DNA from: CAIUGU01 sp965279735
GTDB lineage: Bacteria; Pseudomonadota; Gammaproteobacteria; Steroidobacterales; Steroidobacteraceae
DNA length: 64,000 nucleotides
Assembly: GCA_965279735.1 (NCBI GenBank)
Contig: OZ257260.1
Coordinates: 3,472,001-3,536,000, forward strand
Reading direction: 5' to 3'
Part shown: positions 51,125 through 60,763 of the stretch, piece by piece
Position numbering within the stretch: position 1 is the first letter of the stretch
Layout of the letters: the number at the start of each line of letters is the position of its first letter
Notes under the pieces: generated by a model
The model's database searches: none
Told to the model about the DNA's origin: nothing
Seen by the model: the letters and a program-made list of their open reading frames with translations, nothing else
Made by a program: the position numbers and the translations under genes

Positions 51125-51529
51125 ATGAACGATTCCGGGCAAGGCGGGAACTCAGGGCCGGTCAGCGGCCTGCTTGGTTCGCTGGCCAATGTGCTGACGA
51201 CGCTGGTCGGCATTGCGCAGACGCGGCTCGAGATCATTTCCACCGAGCTCCAGGAAGAAGTCGAGCGCGCTGCAGAACTGCTCGTGTGGGCCTTCATCGC
51301 GCTTTTCGCGGCGGGCATTGGCCTGTTCCTCGGTGCGCTGGTGCTCATCTTCGCGTTCTGGGATACGCATCGGCTCCTGGTGTCGATTCTGGTGATGGCG
51401 TTCTTCGTGCTCCTGACCATCGTGGCCGTGCTCGTGCTGCGGGCGAAGCTCAAGGGACGCACGCGCCTGTTCGACGCGACCATCGCCGAGTTTGCGAAGG
51501 ATCGTGAACAGTTGAAGGCGCGGTTCTGA
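51125..51529 (+). CDS. YqjE-like membrane protein (phage-holin-3_6 superfamily)
   Basis: 134 residues: LEIISTELQEEVERAAELLVWAFIALFAAGIG and LVLIFAFWDTHRLLVSILVMAFFVLLTIVA are two membrane hairpin helices. Members of this family are annotated as phage holin superfamily but in this context are YqjE-like chromosomal proteins, not phage functions. The stop overlaps the next start by one base (TGATGG). Confidence 0.88.
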   Translation: MNDSGQGGNSGPVSGLLGSLANVLTTLVGIAQTRLEIISTELQEEVERAAELLVWAFIALFAAGIGLFLGALVLIFAFWDTHRLLVSILVMAFFVLLTIVAVLVLRAKLKGRTRLFDATIAEFAKDREQLKARF

Positions 51530-51828
51530 TGGCGGACATCGTCGTGAGCGATCACAGCAAGGATCTCGCGGCGCGGCGGGCGAGGCTGCAGCTGCGCTCG
51601 GCAGTGCAGCGACGCCAGCTCGGTATCCTTGTCGAATCGATCGACTCGAGGATCCGCGTAGTGGACCAGGGAATCGTGGGCGCCAGGAATTTCCTGCAGC
51701 GTCCGGCGGTGCTCGTCAGTGCAGCGGCGGTCAGCCTGATGATCGGACCCAGGCGGGTGTTGCGTCTCGCAGGCCAGGGCGCGTTGCTCTTCACCGCTGC
51801 CCGACGCTTGTTACGCCTCGTCCGCTAG
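51529..51828 (+). CDS. YqjK-like protein
   Basis: 99 residues. The first half is a basic helix (ARRARLQLRSAVQRRQLGILVESIDSR), and the second half has weakly hydrophobic stretches (PAVLVSAAAVSLMIG, QGALLFTAARRLLR). Its place after YqjD- and YqjE-like genes is the main evidence. It converges with, and overlaps by 18 bases, the response-regulator gene on the other strand. Confidence 0.7.
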   Translation: MADIVVSDHSKDLAARRARLQLRSAVQRRQLGILVESIDSRIRVVDQGIVGARNFLQRPAVLVSAAAVSLMIGPRRVLRLAGQGALLFTAARRLLRLVR

Positions 51829-52590
51829 CCGGGTAGTGACGGGCCTGATGGCCCCATCGCGCAAGCGGCGCAGCAATTCTCCCGCGTGACGGCGGCTCAC
51901 TTGAAGTGCAGTCGGGCAATCGCGCATCCGCACTTCGTATTGTCCCTCCGCAATCCTCTCGATCGCCGCGATGTGTTTCTCGGCGATGAGGGCGTTGCGA
52001 TGGATGCGCAGGAAGTCCGGCGAGAACTCATCGCTCAGGGTCTTCAGCGATTCGTCGATCAGGTCTTCGCCCCCTGCATGGCGCACGGTGACGTACTTCT
52101 GGTCGGCCAGAAAAAAGTAGATATCTGCAACGGGAATGAGGCGTAGCTGTTCCCCCACCCGGGCGCAGACATGCTGCCGGCGGGTCTCCATGCGTGCCGC
52201 CGAAGCTACGCGCAACAGGTTCGGAGCCGAAATGCGTGCAGCGTGTTTCAGCGCCCTTGCCAGCTTTTCCTTGCGCACGGGCTTGAGCAGGTAGCCGACA
52301 GCCTGCGTTTCAAACGCCTCGAGCGCGTACTCGTCGTACGCCGTCGTGAAGATCACGGCGGGTGGCTGGGCCAGGCTTGCAAGATGCCGGGCGACTTGCA
52401 TGCCGGTGAGTCCAGGCATGCGCACGTCCAGCAGCACGACGCTGGGCGCGAGCTTTGCACAGGCGTCGAGCGCTTCCTCGCCATCGCTCGCCTCACCTAC
52501 GTATTCACACGTTTCGATTTCCGCCAGCAGCCGCTTCAGCCGGTCGCGGGCCGGTGCCTCATCGTCGACAATCAGGACGCGCGCAGTCAT
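51811..52590 (-). CDS. LytTR response regulator (AlgR-like)
   Basis: 259 residues. Receiver domain: acidic pair IVDDEAP, phosphorylated Asp 55 in VVLLDVRMPGL, conserved Thr/Lys in FTTAYDEY and LKPVRKEKL. The C-terminal LytTR DNA-binding domain has VADIYFFLADQKYVTVRH and FLRIHRNALIAEKHIAAIE. It overlaps the sensor kinase gene by four bases. Together they form an AlgZR/LytSR-type system that controls surface or exopolysaccharide genes in relatives. Overlapped at its 3' end with the YqjK-like gene. Confidence 0.92.
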   Translation of the reverse strand: MTARVLIVDDEAPARDRLKRLLAEIETCEYVGEASDGEEALDACAKLAPSVVLLDVRMPGLTGMQVARHLASLAQPPAVIFTTAYDEYALEAFETQAVGYLLKPVRKEKLARALKHAARISAPNLLRVASAARMETRRQHVCARVGEQLRLIPVADIYFFLADQKYVTVRHAGGEDLIDESLKTLSDEFSPDFLRIHRNALIAEKHIAAIERIAEGQYEVRMRDCPTALQVSRRHAGELLRRLRDGAIRPVTTRLADEA

Positions 52591-53678
52591 TCGGTCCGTT
52601 CCTGGTACGGGAACGCGAGCATGACGCGGTACTCGCCATTTGCCTGGCTTACCTCCACACGCGACTGTCCCGGCCACGCGAGTTCGAGACGCTGGCGGAT
52701 GTTGTCGAGCGCCAGGCGATTGCCCCGGCGTTCGCGCGGAGCGATGTCTCCGGCGAGCGGATTCCTGACTTCGAGCTCGATCATGGTGCCGTCGAAGCGG
52801 CTGGTCACCGTGACGGTACCGCCCTGCGGCAGCGTCTCGATGCCGTGATAGACCGCGTTCTCGAGCAGCGGCTGCACAAGAAGACTCGGCACCAGTGCGC
52901 GCATCGGCGTATCGGCCACGTTCCATTTCACCTGCAGGCGGTCCCCGAGGCGCAGCTGTTCGATGCGCTGGTAGATGCGGGCGACTTCCAGTTCTTCCTT
53001 GAGGGGAATGCGTGCGCGCGCATCGCTCAGGTTGGCCCGGAACAGGTCTGCGAGGTCTTCGACGGCTTCTTCCGCGCGGCCTGGATCGGAGCGCGTCAGC
53101 GCGGCAATCGTGTTCATGCTGTTGAACAGGAAGTGCGGGCGGATGCGCGCCTGCAACGCATGGATGCGTGCGCGTGCTTCGAGCTCGACGCTGCGTTTCC
53201 ATTCCGCAGAGACATAGAAATACCGCAAGGCCACGGCACTCACGATGAAGCCGATGGCGATCGTCCGCAGCATGAAACCGCCGTGCTCCGGCGGGAAGAT
53301 ACTCGCAATGCCCTCAAGGCCTGCGCTCCAGAACCGGCCGATCTGGTAGACCACTTCCGCCACGACCACGATGACCAGCAGCAGCAGGCCGAGCGCCGTT
53401 GCCGCTGCCCGCTGGGTCGGCATGGTGGCCAGCCACGAGCGGCTGCGGCACAGGACTGCTGCACAGGAAAGTCCCAGCCACAGCAGGAACAGCGACAGGC
53501 TTGCAAGGTCGATCCAGAAACTGGTCTGTGCGGTATGGCGTGCAATCGCCAGCACGAAGGCCACGAGTTCGACGATCAGGACTATCGCGAGCGTCGCCCG
53601 GGCCGCGCAGAAATCGGGGAGGAAGAAAGTGACGGGATCCGGTGCACGCGTACCCGTGTCCGGAGCGGCGTCGCTCAT
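52587..53678 (-). CDS. LytS/AlgZ-type sensor histidine kinase
   Basis: 363 residues. The N-terminal half has several membrane helices (ATLAIVLIVELVAFVLAI, TALGLLLLVIVVVAEVVYQ). The kinase core is the unusual LytS type: LQARIRPHFLFNSMNTIAAL (His near 182), and ATPase boxes VQPLLENAVYHGIETLPQGG and LALDNIRQRLELAW. It senses an unknown signal and phosphorylates the adjacent LytTR regulator. The stop overlaps the oxidoreductase gene upstream on the same strand. Confidence 0.93.
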   Translation of the reverse strand: MSDAAPDTGTRAPDPVTFFLPDFCAARATLAIVLIVELVAFVLAIARHTAQTSFWIDLASLSLFLLWLGLSCAAVLCRSRSWLATMPTQRAAATALGLLLLVIVVVAEVVYQIGRFWSAGLEGIASIFPPEHGGFMLRTIAIGFIVSAVALRYFYVSAEWKRSVELEARARIHALQARIRPHFLFNSMNTIAALTRSDPGRAEEAVEDLADLFRANLSDARARIPLKEELEVARIYQRIEQLRLGDRLQVKWNVADTPMRALVPSLLVQPLLENAVYHGIETLPQGGTVTVTSRFDGTMIELEVRNPLAGDIAPRERRGNRLALDNIRQRLELAWPGQSRVEVSQANGEYRVMLAFPYQERTE

Positions 53679-54571
53679 GAAGCGGGACTGTCCGGTGGCC
53701 GGGCCGCGTCGAACAGCGCTTCCTTCAGACGGAACAGCGTCGAGATGTCCTCATCGCCATGGCCCTGCTCGATGAGCCGGCGATAGTGCAGCAGCGTCAT
53801 CTCCACCAGGGGAAGTTGCACGCCGTGCCTTGCCGCCATTTCGCGGACGATCTTGAGATCCTTCTCGTGCAGCACCGTGCGGAACCCGGCCGGATAACTG
53901 CCACGCGCCATGTTCGGTGCGCGGTTCACGAAGTACCAGCTTGACCCCGCGCCCTTGCCGAGCGTGTCGATGAGCTTGTCGAGCGGCAGGCCTTCCGCTT
54001 TCGCAAAGGCCATCGCCTCGGCGACCGCCTGGATGATGCCCGCGCACATCAGCTGATTCGTTGCCTTCGCCGCCTGGCCGGCGCCGTTAGGGCCGAAGAG
54101 CGTGATGGCCTTGCCCATCGCTTGCAGGATCGGCATTGCCCTGGCGAACGTGTCGGCATCGCCGCCCACCATGATGGCGAGTGCGCCGGACTTCGCGCCT
54201 TCGACGCCACCGCTCACGGGGGCATCGAGAAAGTGGACGGACTGTGCGGCCAGTTTCCGGGCAGCCGCACGGGCTGTGTCGGCACTGATGGTGGAACAGT
54301 CGATGAAGAGCGTTCCCGGTTTGAGGGCGGGGAGCGCAGCGTCGATGACTTCGAGCAGATCGCCGTCCGCGGAAACGCAGGACACGATGGCGTCGCAAAG
54401 TGAAGCGACTTCGGCGGGCGATGAGGCGGCGATACAGCCGGTCTCTGCGGCGAGGGCCGCGGCCTTTCCGGGAGTGCGGTTCCACGCGGCGGCGAGCAGC
54501 CCGTGCTGGTGAAGATTGCGGGCCATGGGCAGTCCCATCGCGCCCAACCCAAGGAAGCCAACCTTCATCAT
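53675..54571 (-). CDS. NAD(P)-dependent beta-hydroxyacid dehydrogenase
   Basis: 298 residues from ATG 54571 (or 54568). VGFLGLGAMGLPMARNLHQHG binds the dinucleotide, DAPVSGGVEGAKSGALAIMVGG is the substrate-binding signature, and the catalytic Lys is in GAGQAAKATNQLM. This is the 3-hydroxyisobutyrate / tartronate-semialdehyde reductase family; which acid it uses cannot be told. It shares a four-base overlap with the kinase gene, which may indicate metabolic sensing by that two-component system. Confidence 0.9.
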   Translation of the reverse strand: MMKVGFLGLGAMGLPMARNLHQHGLLAAAWNRTPGKAAALAAETGCIAASSPAEVASLCDAIVSCVSADGDLLEVIDAALPALKPGTLFIDCSTISADTARAAARKLAAQSVHFLDAPVSGGVEGAKSGALAIMVGGDADTFARAMPILQAMGKAITLFGPNGAGQAAKATNQLMCAGIIQAVAEAMAFAKAEGLPLDKLIDTLGKGAGSSWYFVNRAPNMARGSYPAGFRTVLHEKDLKIVREMAARHGVQLPLVEMTLLHYRRLIEQGHGDEDISTLFRLKEALFDAARPPDSPAS

Positions 54572-54648
54572 CGGAACCGTAGCTTTCGTTGACCGTTGCA
54601 ACGGGTAGTCAGCCAATGGTCTTCAGGACGGAGTCGAGCGACCTCGTC

Positions 54649-55101
54649 TCAATTGCACATCGCGTCCATGGCTGTCTTGGCGGAAGTCCTGGCGGCAGTC
54701 AGTTCCGCATCCGTGAGATAGCGGCGCTGGCCGTCGGGAAGCTGTTCATACAAACGCTGCGAAACGGTATAGCTGCTGTAGCGCTCGCGGGCCTTGGCAC
54801 ATTGTTCTGCCTTCGCCGTCGCTGTGAGTTGTTGTGCGCCTTGGCTGTCCGCCGCCTGGGTCTGTGCCTGCTGACGGCTCGCATCGGCGGTGGTCTGGCG
54901 TGCACGTTCTTCGTCCGCGCGGCTGGCAACCGCTGCAGTGTCGGTCGCGCGTGACTGCACGGCGAGCTTCTGCGCGGGCAGCAGAGCGGGCTTGTCCGTG
55001 TACTGAACGTTGCCTTGCGCATCGACATACCGATACACGTCGGCGGAGGCACTCTGCGAGAGTGCGATGAGGAAGGTCAGACTGATTGCGAGTCGCAGCA
55101 T
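54649..55101 (-). CDS. DUF4124-domain exported protein
   Basis: 150 residues. Signal peptide LAISLTFLIALSQSASA is followed by the DUF4124 motif DVYRYVDAQGNVQYTDKP. The rest is a Gln/Ala-rich helical region (ADASRQQAQTQAADSQGAQQ) and a conserved C-terminal AEQCAKARERYSSYTVSQ with LPDGQRRYLTDAEL. Periplasmic, function unknown; common next to nitrogen or envelope genes. Confidence 0.87.
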   Translation of the reverse strand: MLRLAISLTFLIALSQSASADVYRYVDAQGNVQYTDKPALLPAQKLAVQSRATDTAAVASRADEERARQTTADASRQQAQTQAADSQGAQQLTATAKAEQCAKARERYSSYTVSQRLYEQLPDGQRRYLTDAELTAARTSAKTAMDAMCN

Positions 55102-55138
55102 GAGGCTACCCTCTTGTCTATGAGCGCTGGCAGGCCGC

Positions 55139-55477
55139 TCAGATGGCGTTGGAATCGGTCTCGCCGGTGCGGATCCGGATCACTTGCTTCAGGTCTGTCA
55201 CGAAGAGTTTGCCGTCACCGATCTTGCCGGTCCGTGACGCGGCGCTGATTGCCTCGATGACCGTGTCTACCCGCTCGTCATCGACGGCAACTTCGATCTT
55301 GGTCTTGGGCAGGAAATCGACCACGTATTCGGCACCACGGTACAGCTCGGTGTGGCCACGCTGCCGTCCGAAACCCTTCACCTCGGTCACGGTGACGCCC
55401 TGGATACCGGCCTCCGACAGGGCTTCGCGGACGTCGTCGAGTTTGAAAGGCTTGATGATCGCGGTGATCAGTTTCAT
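55139..55477 (-). CDS. glnB: PII nitrogen regulatory protein, second copy
   Basis: 112 residues from ATG 55477. KLITAIIKPFKLDDVREALSE, Tyr 51 in LYRGAEYVVDFLPKTK (uridylylation site), and TGKIGDGKLFVTDL (ATP/2-oxoglutarate loop) are complete. It is a paralogue of the PII gene at 57342 and lies on the other side of amtB. The symbol glnB rather than glnK is a guess. It has its own possible extended -10 upstream and a terminator separates it from amtB. Confidence 0.93.
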   Translation of the reverse strand: MKLITAIIKPFKLDDVREALSEAGIQGVTVTEVKGFGRQRGHTELYRGAEYVVDFLPKTKIEVAVDDERVDTVIEAISAASRTGKIGDGKLFVTDLKQVIRIRTGETDSNAI

Positions 55478-55539
55478 CAATGACTCCAGAAGCTTGAAGG
55501 CCAAATCCGGACCGCCTGCGATCCCTTGAAAGCGGCCCG

Positions 55540-55548
55540 AGTGTAGCA
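55540..55548 (-). promoter_or_regulatory. Possible extended -10 of the second PII gene
   Basis: TGCTACACT on the minus strand about 60 bases before the PII start; no clear -35 hexamer. Confidence 0.3.
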
Positions 55549-55618
55549 GGATCGCATTCCGCCGCCAGTCGACCGGTTCCGGTTTCCGATCTGCCCAAAC
55601 AGTGGGATTCCCAAATGA

Positions 55619-55645
55619 AAACGGGCGCCCCGAAGGCGCCCGTTT
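55619..55645 (-). terminator. Intrinsic terminator after amtB
   Basis: On the minus strand an 11-bp stem AAACGGGCGCC / GGCGCCCGTTT with a 5-base loop followed by TTTT. It lies 41 bases beyond the amtB stop and separates amtB from the second PII gene. Confidence 0.85.
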
Positions 55646-55686
55646 CCAGCTTTACCAGCCCCTGAAGGCTGGCCAAGCGCGTGGCA

Positions 55687-57219
<1,533 letters not shown>

Positions 57220-57341
57220 TGTCGTTCTCCTGCGAGGTACTTCTATTGGATGCGGAAAAGGAACCTGACTCAAAACTGGCTTGCTGCTGGCGATCTGAAA
57301 ATCATCTGTCTCGATCTGTCTCAAGGAAGTGCCTGCGGACT

Positions 57342-57680
57342 TCAGACGGCTTCGGCGCCGGTCTCGCCAGTGCGGATACGGACCGCCTGTTCGAGATCCA
57401 GCACGAAGATCTTGCCGTCGCCGATCTTCCCGGTCCGGGCCACGTTGGTGATGGCTTCGACGACCTGCTCAACGATGGTGTCGTCGACAGCCAGCTCGAT
57501 CTTGGTCTTGGGCAGGAAGTCCACGCGGTACTCGGCGCCCCGATAGAGCTCCGTGTGACCCCGTTGACGACCAAAACCCTGGACCTCGGTCACCGTGATG
57601 CCCTGCACGCCGATATCCGCTACGGCCTGACGAACGTCATCGAGCTTGAAGGGCTTGATGATTGCGGTAATCAGCTTCAT
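57342..57680 (-). CDS. glnK: PII nitrogen regulatory protein GlnK
   Basis: 112 residues. KLITAIIKPFKLDDVRQAVAD, Tyr 51 in LYRGAEYRVDFLPKTK and TGKIGDGKIFVLDLEQAVRIRTGE are all intact. As usual it stands directly before amtB, whose pore it plugs when nitrogen is sufficient. It is about 75-80 percent similar to the second copy beyond amtB by eye. A sigma-54 promoter and an NtrC-type palindrome lie upstream (57753-57846). Confidence 0.95.
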   Translation of the reverse strand: MKLITAIIKPFKLDDVRQAVADIGVQGITVTEVQGFGRQRGHTELYRGAEYRVDFLPKTKIELAVDDTIVEQVVEAITNVARTGKIGDGKIFVLDLEQAVRIRTGETGAEAV

Positions 57681-57752
57681 GCAGTGCCTAACTCCAGTGG
57701 ACAGATTTGACGGAAACCGGCGTTCAAGCTCGGTTCCGCGCCGGTTCGAGAA

Positions 57753-57768
57753 TGCATCTTCTGTGCCA
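57753..57768 (-). promoter_or_regulatory. Sigma-54 (RpoN) promoter of glnK-amtB
   Basis: TGGCACAGAAGATGCA on the minus strand matches the -24/-12 consensus TGGCACG-N4-TTGCA with exact GG-N10-GC spacing. Transcription would begin about 60 bases before glnK. Confidence 0.8.
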
Positions 57769-57831
57769 CGCCTCCGCCATTGGGGTGGGGGCGCGGAATG
57801 GTGGAGTTGAAGGCGGGAGGCACCCCGTCCC

Positions 57832-57846
57832 GCACCAAATAAGTGC
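57832..57846. promoter_or_regulatory. Candidate NtrC-binding site
   Basis: GCACCAAATAAGTGC fits the palindrome GCAC-N7-GTGC of NtrC boxes and lies about 100 bases upstream of the start predicted from the sigma-54 promoter, the right place for an enhancer. Confidence 0.65.
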
Positions 57847-57975
57847 GACTAAAAACCAACCTTGCCTCATGCCGGAGCGAAAGATCGCTGCCCAACCCGC
57901 CCAAGGCTCCCGGAAGCCACCAAGTAGGGCAGCGAACCGTGCAGAAACTGGAAAATCACCGCTGATATAGAGGCT

Positions 57976-57993
57976 TGTCACCAGACGGTGACA
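57976..57993. promoter_or_regulatory. Perfect palindrome TGTCACC-N4-GGTGACA
   Basis: An inverted repeat with a 4-base spacer, 70 bases before the ubiK start and 296 bases before glnK. It looks like a dimeric regulator operator. The factor is unknown. Confidence 0.4.
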
Positions 57994-58062
57994 CTTCTAC
58001 AGTCCGGCGTGATCGAGGACCGGCGTACGTTGCGTCGACCCGTTTCACCCCAGGCAGGCCCC

Positions 58063-58323
58063 ATGGACCCACGTTTCATCGATGATCTCGCGCGGCGGCT
58101 TTCCGCTGCGATTCCCCCCGGCGTTTCTGCCTTGAAGCAGGACCTCGAGTCCAATTTCCGGTCCGTCCTGCAGGCGGGACTCGCGCGGCTGGATCTCGTT
58201 ACCCGGGCCGAATTCGACGTGCAGGCTGCCGTCCTCAGGCGCACCCGCGAGAAGCTCGGCCAGCTCGAAGCCCGTCTTGCCGCGCTTGAAACGCCGCCCA
58301 GGTCCTCGCCAGGGGATGCCTGA
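58063..58323 (+). CDS. ubiK: Ubiquinone biosynthesis accessory factor UbiK (BMFP)
   Basis: 86 residues from ATG 58063. The sequence is amphipathic (MDPRFIDDLARRLSAAIPPG, LKQDLESNFRSVLQAGLARL) and ends in a coiled coil (LVTRAEFDVQAAVLRRTREK). This is the BMFP/UbiK family, the partner of UbiJ in the cytosolic Ubi complex; a separate gene for UbiJ stands at 35490 in this window. Confidence 0.87.
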   Translation: MDPRFIDDLARRLSAAIPPGVSALKQDLESNFRSVLQAGLARLDLVTRAEFDVQAAVLRRTREKLGQLEARLAALETPPRSSPGDA

Positions 58324-58368
58324 CCTCAAGCAGATGGATTCCGGCTGATTTACCCAAGGAGGCCATGG

Positions 58369-59883
58369 ATGGCCATCGCAACGGTCCTGAGTCGTGCGCA
58401 GTTCGGCATGGATGCGCCCTTGGTGCGGGTTGAAGTCGACATCGTGAATGGCCTGCCGGCCTTCTCGATCGTCGGGCTTCCGGAAGTCGTGGTGAAAGAG
58501 AGCAAGGATCGCGTGCGGGCGGCGATCACCAACTCCAACTACGAATTTCCTGCGGGCCGCATCGTCGTCAATCTGGCCCCCGCCGATTTGCCGAAGGAAG
58601 GCGGGCGTTTCGATCTGCCCATCGCCATCGGCATCCTGGTTGCGGCAGGTCAATTGCAGGCGCGCGGTCTCGAGCACTGCGAGCTGTACGGGGAGCTGTC
58701 CTTGAGCGGTGAACTGAGGCTCGCCAAGGGCGTGCTGCCTGCCGCCGTGGCCGCAGCGAAAGCCGGCAATCTGCTTATCCTGCCTAAGGGCAATGCAACC
58801 GAGGCCCGACTGGTCAGCGACTGCCGGATCTCGGCGGCGAGTCATCTGCTCGAGGTCTGTGCGCATCTGTCGGGTTCGCGCCGCCTCGATCTGCTGTTCG
58901 GCGAATGGCGAACACCGAAGCGCGCGGCGGCTCCTGAACTTGCCGACGTTCGGGGCCAGTCGCATGCACGCCGCGCGCTCGAGATCGCGGCAGCCGGAGG
59001 CCACAGCCTGCTGTTCGTCGGGCCGCCCGGCACCGGAAAGAGCATGCTCGCGCAGAGATTGCCCGGCATCCTGCCCCCGATGAGTGAAACCGAAGCGATC
59101 GAAGTCGCGGCCATTCGTTCGGTCGCGGGCCAGGCAGTGAATATCGGTGAATGGCGCGTAAGACCGTTTCGCAGTCCCCATCACACGGCATCTGCCATCG
59201 CGCTCGTTGGCGGTGGCGCCTATCCGCGGCCAGGCGAAGTTTCACTCGCGCATCACGGCGTCCTGTTTCTCGATGAACTGCCGGAGTTCGACCGGCGGGT
59301 ACTCGAGGTGCTTCGGGAACCGCTCGAAACCGGCAGGATCGCGGTGTCGCGTGCAGCACGCCAGACCGAATTTCCTGCCCGCTTCCAGCTCATCGCCGCG
59401 ATGAATCCCTGTCCCTGCGGCTATCGTGGCGACGTGGAGGGCAGGTGCCGGTGCACTGCAGACCAGGTGCAGCGCTATCGTCTGCGGATATCAGGTCCGC
59501 TGCTGGACCGGCTCGACATGCATCTCGAAGTGCCGCGCGTGGAAATGAGCAGCCTGTCTGCTGCCGGCCCTCGCGGGGAGACCAGCGAACAGGTGGCGGG
59601 GCGGGTGCAGAAAGCCCGGACCCTGCAGCAGGCGCGTCAGGGCACAAGCAATGCGCAACTCGATGTCACGGGGGTGGAAGCGCACTGCAAGCCTGCGGCC
59701 GCGGACCTCGCGCTGCTGGAGCGCGCGATCCAGCGCTTCCATCTTTCGGCGCGCGCGTATCACCGCAGCCTCAAGGTGGCACGCACGATTGCCGACCTTG
59801 CGGCTTCGGACCGGATACTCGGCCCGCACATCCAGGAAGCAGTTGGCTTGCGCAAGCTCGACCGGCAGAAGGCACCGGCCTGA
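58369..59883 (+). CDS. comM: ComM/YifB-family AAA+ ATPase
   Basis: 504 residues, ribosome site AAGGAGG six bases before ATG 58369. N-terminal LonC-like domain (VRVEVDIVNGLPAFSIVGLP), Walker A GPPGTGKSMLAQ near residue 217, Walker B GVLFLDELPEF, and the C-terminal Mg-chelatase domain with a Cys-rich CPCGYRGDVEGRCRC zinc loop. In naturally transformable relatives ComM drives branch migration of integrating DNA; elsewhere the role is unclear. Confidence 0.93.
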   Translation: MAIATVLSRAQFGMDAPLVRVEVDIVNGLPAFSIVGLPEVVVKESKDRVRAAITNSNYEFPAGRIVVNLAPADLPKEGGRFDLPIAIGILVAAGQLQARGLEHCELYGELSLSGELRLAKGVLPAAVAAAKAGNLLILPKGNATEARLVSDCRISAASHLLEVCAHLSGSRRLDLLFGEWRTPKRAAAPELADVRGQSHARRALEIAAAGGHSLLFVGPPGTGKSMLAQRLPGILPPMSETEAIEVAAIRSVAGQAVNIGEWRVRPFRSPHHTASAIALVGGGAYPRPGEVSLAHHGVLFLDELPEFDRRVLEVLREPLETGRIAVSRAARQTEFPARFQLIAAMNPCPCGYRGDVEGRCRCTADQVQRYRLRISGPLLDRLDMHLEVPRVEMSSLSAAGPRGETSEQVAGRVQKARTLQQARQGTSNAQLDVTGVEAHCKPAAADLALLERAIQRFHLSARAYHRSLKVARTIADLAASDRILGPHIQEAVGLRKLDRQKAPA

Positions 59884-59903
59884 AGGCGTTGCCGGAACGC
59901 CGA

Positions 59904-60446
59904 TCAGCGGGCGGCGTTCACCATGTAATCGACGGCGTTCACGATGGACTCATCGGCGAGATCCACGCGGCCACCCTTGGCGGGCATGAGGCCAGCCTTG
60001 CCCTGGTAGCCCTTCAATGCGTGCTCATGCAAGGTAGCCTCGCCCTGGGCAATTCGGGGTGCCCACGCAGCCTTGTTCCCGAAGATCGGTGAACCGCCAA
60101 TACCCATGCCGTGGCAAGCCACGCAAGCCATGTTGTAGACCGCTTCGCCAGTCATGACTGCTGCCGGGCCTGCCGGCGCAGCAGGCGCAGGCGAGGCTGC
60201 CTCGACGGCCGAATTGTCCCGTCCCGACACGGCCAGCAGGGCCACCGGCCGCAGACGCTCGTCCGCCGCTTTCATCATGGCGGGGTCCGTCAGGACGTGC
60301 GCTTCCTGGGTATCTGCAGCCACTACGCGGGCCAGTATGTACAGGCCGAAAGCTACGGCTACGAGGATCCCGAGCACCAGCATGAAGGTGTCGAAGAAAT
60401 GCTTGTCGTGCGAGGCACTGTACTGACTGTCGCGGGATTCGCTCAC
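59904..60446 (-). CDS. Membrane-anchored cytochrome c5
   Basis: 180 residues from the GTG at 60446 (GGAG five bases upstream; a GTG two codons earlier is adjacent to it and unlikely). A single N-terminal helix (TFMLVLGILVAVAFGLYIL) anchors it, followed by an Ala/Pro-rich linker and a heme domain with CVACHG near residue 109 and the axial Met in GLMPAKGGR. It carries electrons at the periplasmic side, probably to a terminal oxidase. It is followed by no other respiratory gene. Confidence 0.92.
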   Translation of the reverse strand: MSESRDSQYSASHDKHFFDTFMLVLGILVAVAFGLYILARVVAADTQEAHVLTDPAMMKAADERLRPVALLAVSGRDNSAVEAASPAPAAPAGPAAVMTGEAVYNMACVACHGMGIGGSPIFGNKAAWAPRIAQGEATLHEHALKGYQGKAGLMPAKGGRVDLADESIVNAVDYMVNAAR

Positions 60447-60541
60447 GATCACTCCAGCTGGGGGCAATTCAAGGCGCGCAAGTATAGCGATCTCGCAGCG
60501 CGGCAGAAACCGCAGATGTGGGCTTTCAGCAAATAGGGAGG

Positions 60542-60560
60542 TGTTGCGCCCGACAAGATT
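60542..60560 (-). repeat. Partial copy of the tRNA-Arg 3' end
   Basis: Nineteen bases, TG-t-TGCGCCCGACAAGATT, equal to 60764-60782 except one position. They cover the acceptor 3' strand with the CCA complement and part of the T arm. Such partial copies mark the far end of elements that integrate in tRNA genes. Confidence 0.75.
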
Positions 60561-60692
60561 GCGCCTTGCCATCCCTGGCCGGCGCCCCGCTGGGGTCACC
60601 GCTAATCGCCGCTTTCGCTTGCGATGATCGATGTCCAAATGCGTTCCTTACGCATTTGTCGAACCTCTGGCCGTCGGCGGGACCGCGTCGGC

Positions 60693-60722
60693 TCACAAGT
60701 TCCCGATCTTGTCGGGGAGCAC
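60693..60722 (+). repeat. Degenerate inverted copy of tRNA-Arg T arm
   Basis: TCACAAGTTC, then ATCTTGTCGGG and GCAC with small insertions, matches the T arm and acceptor end of the tRNA-Arg gene in opposite orientation. It may be a decayed duplicate. Confidence 0.55.
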
Positions 60723-60733
60723 GAATATCAACG

Positions 60734-60757
60734 GGATAGGTCCGCTGGACCTTATCC
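60734..60757 (-). terminator. Possible tRNA-Arg transcript end hairpin
   Basis: GGATA-(a)-GGTCC / GGACC-TATCC with a three-base loop lies just beyond the CCA end on the minus strand, but there is no T run. Confidence 0.3.
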
Positions 60758-60763
60758 GCTTGA

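Larger units (their letters stand above)
60447..60763. other. Intergenic stretch with partial copies of tRNA-Arg
   Basis: No gene is seen. The region holds a 19-base piece (60542-60560) that repeats the 3' end of the tRNA-Arg gene downstream with one mismatch, a degenerate inverted copy of the same part (60693-60722), a perfect 9-bp stem CAAATGCGT / ACGCATTTG at 60636-60658 and a stem with one bulge at 60734-60757 that may end the tRNA transcript. Confidence 0.7.

Noticed and set aside
51125..51529. Phage holin, hinting at a prophage
   Set aside because: The family name is broad; context (YqjD-like and YqjK-like neighbours) shows a chromosomal housekeeping trio and there are no other phage genes.
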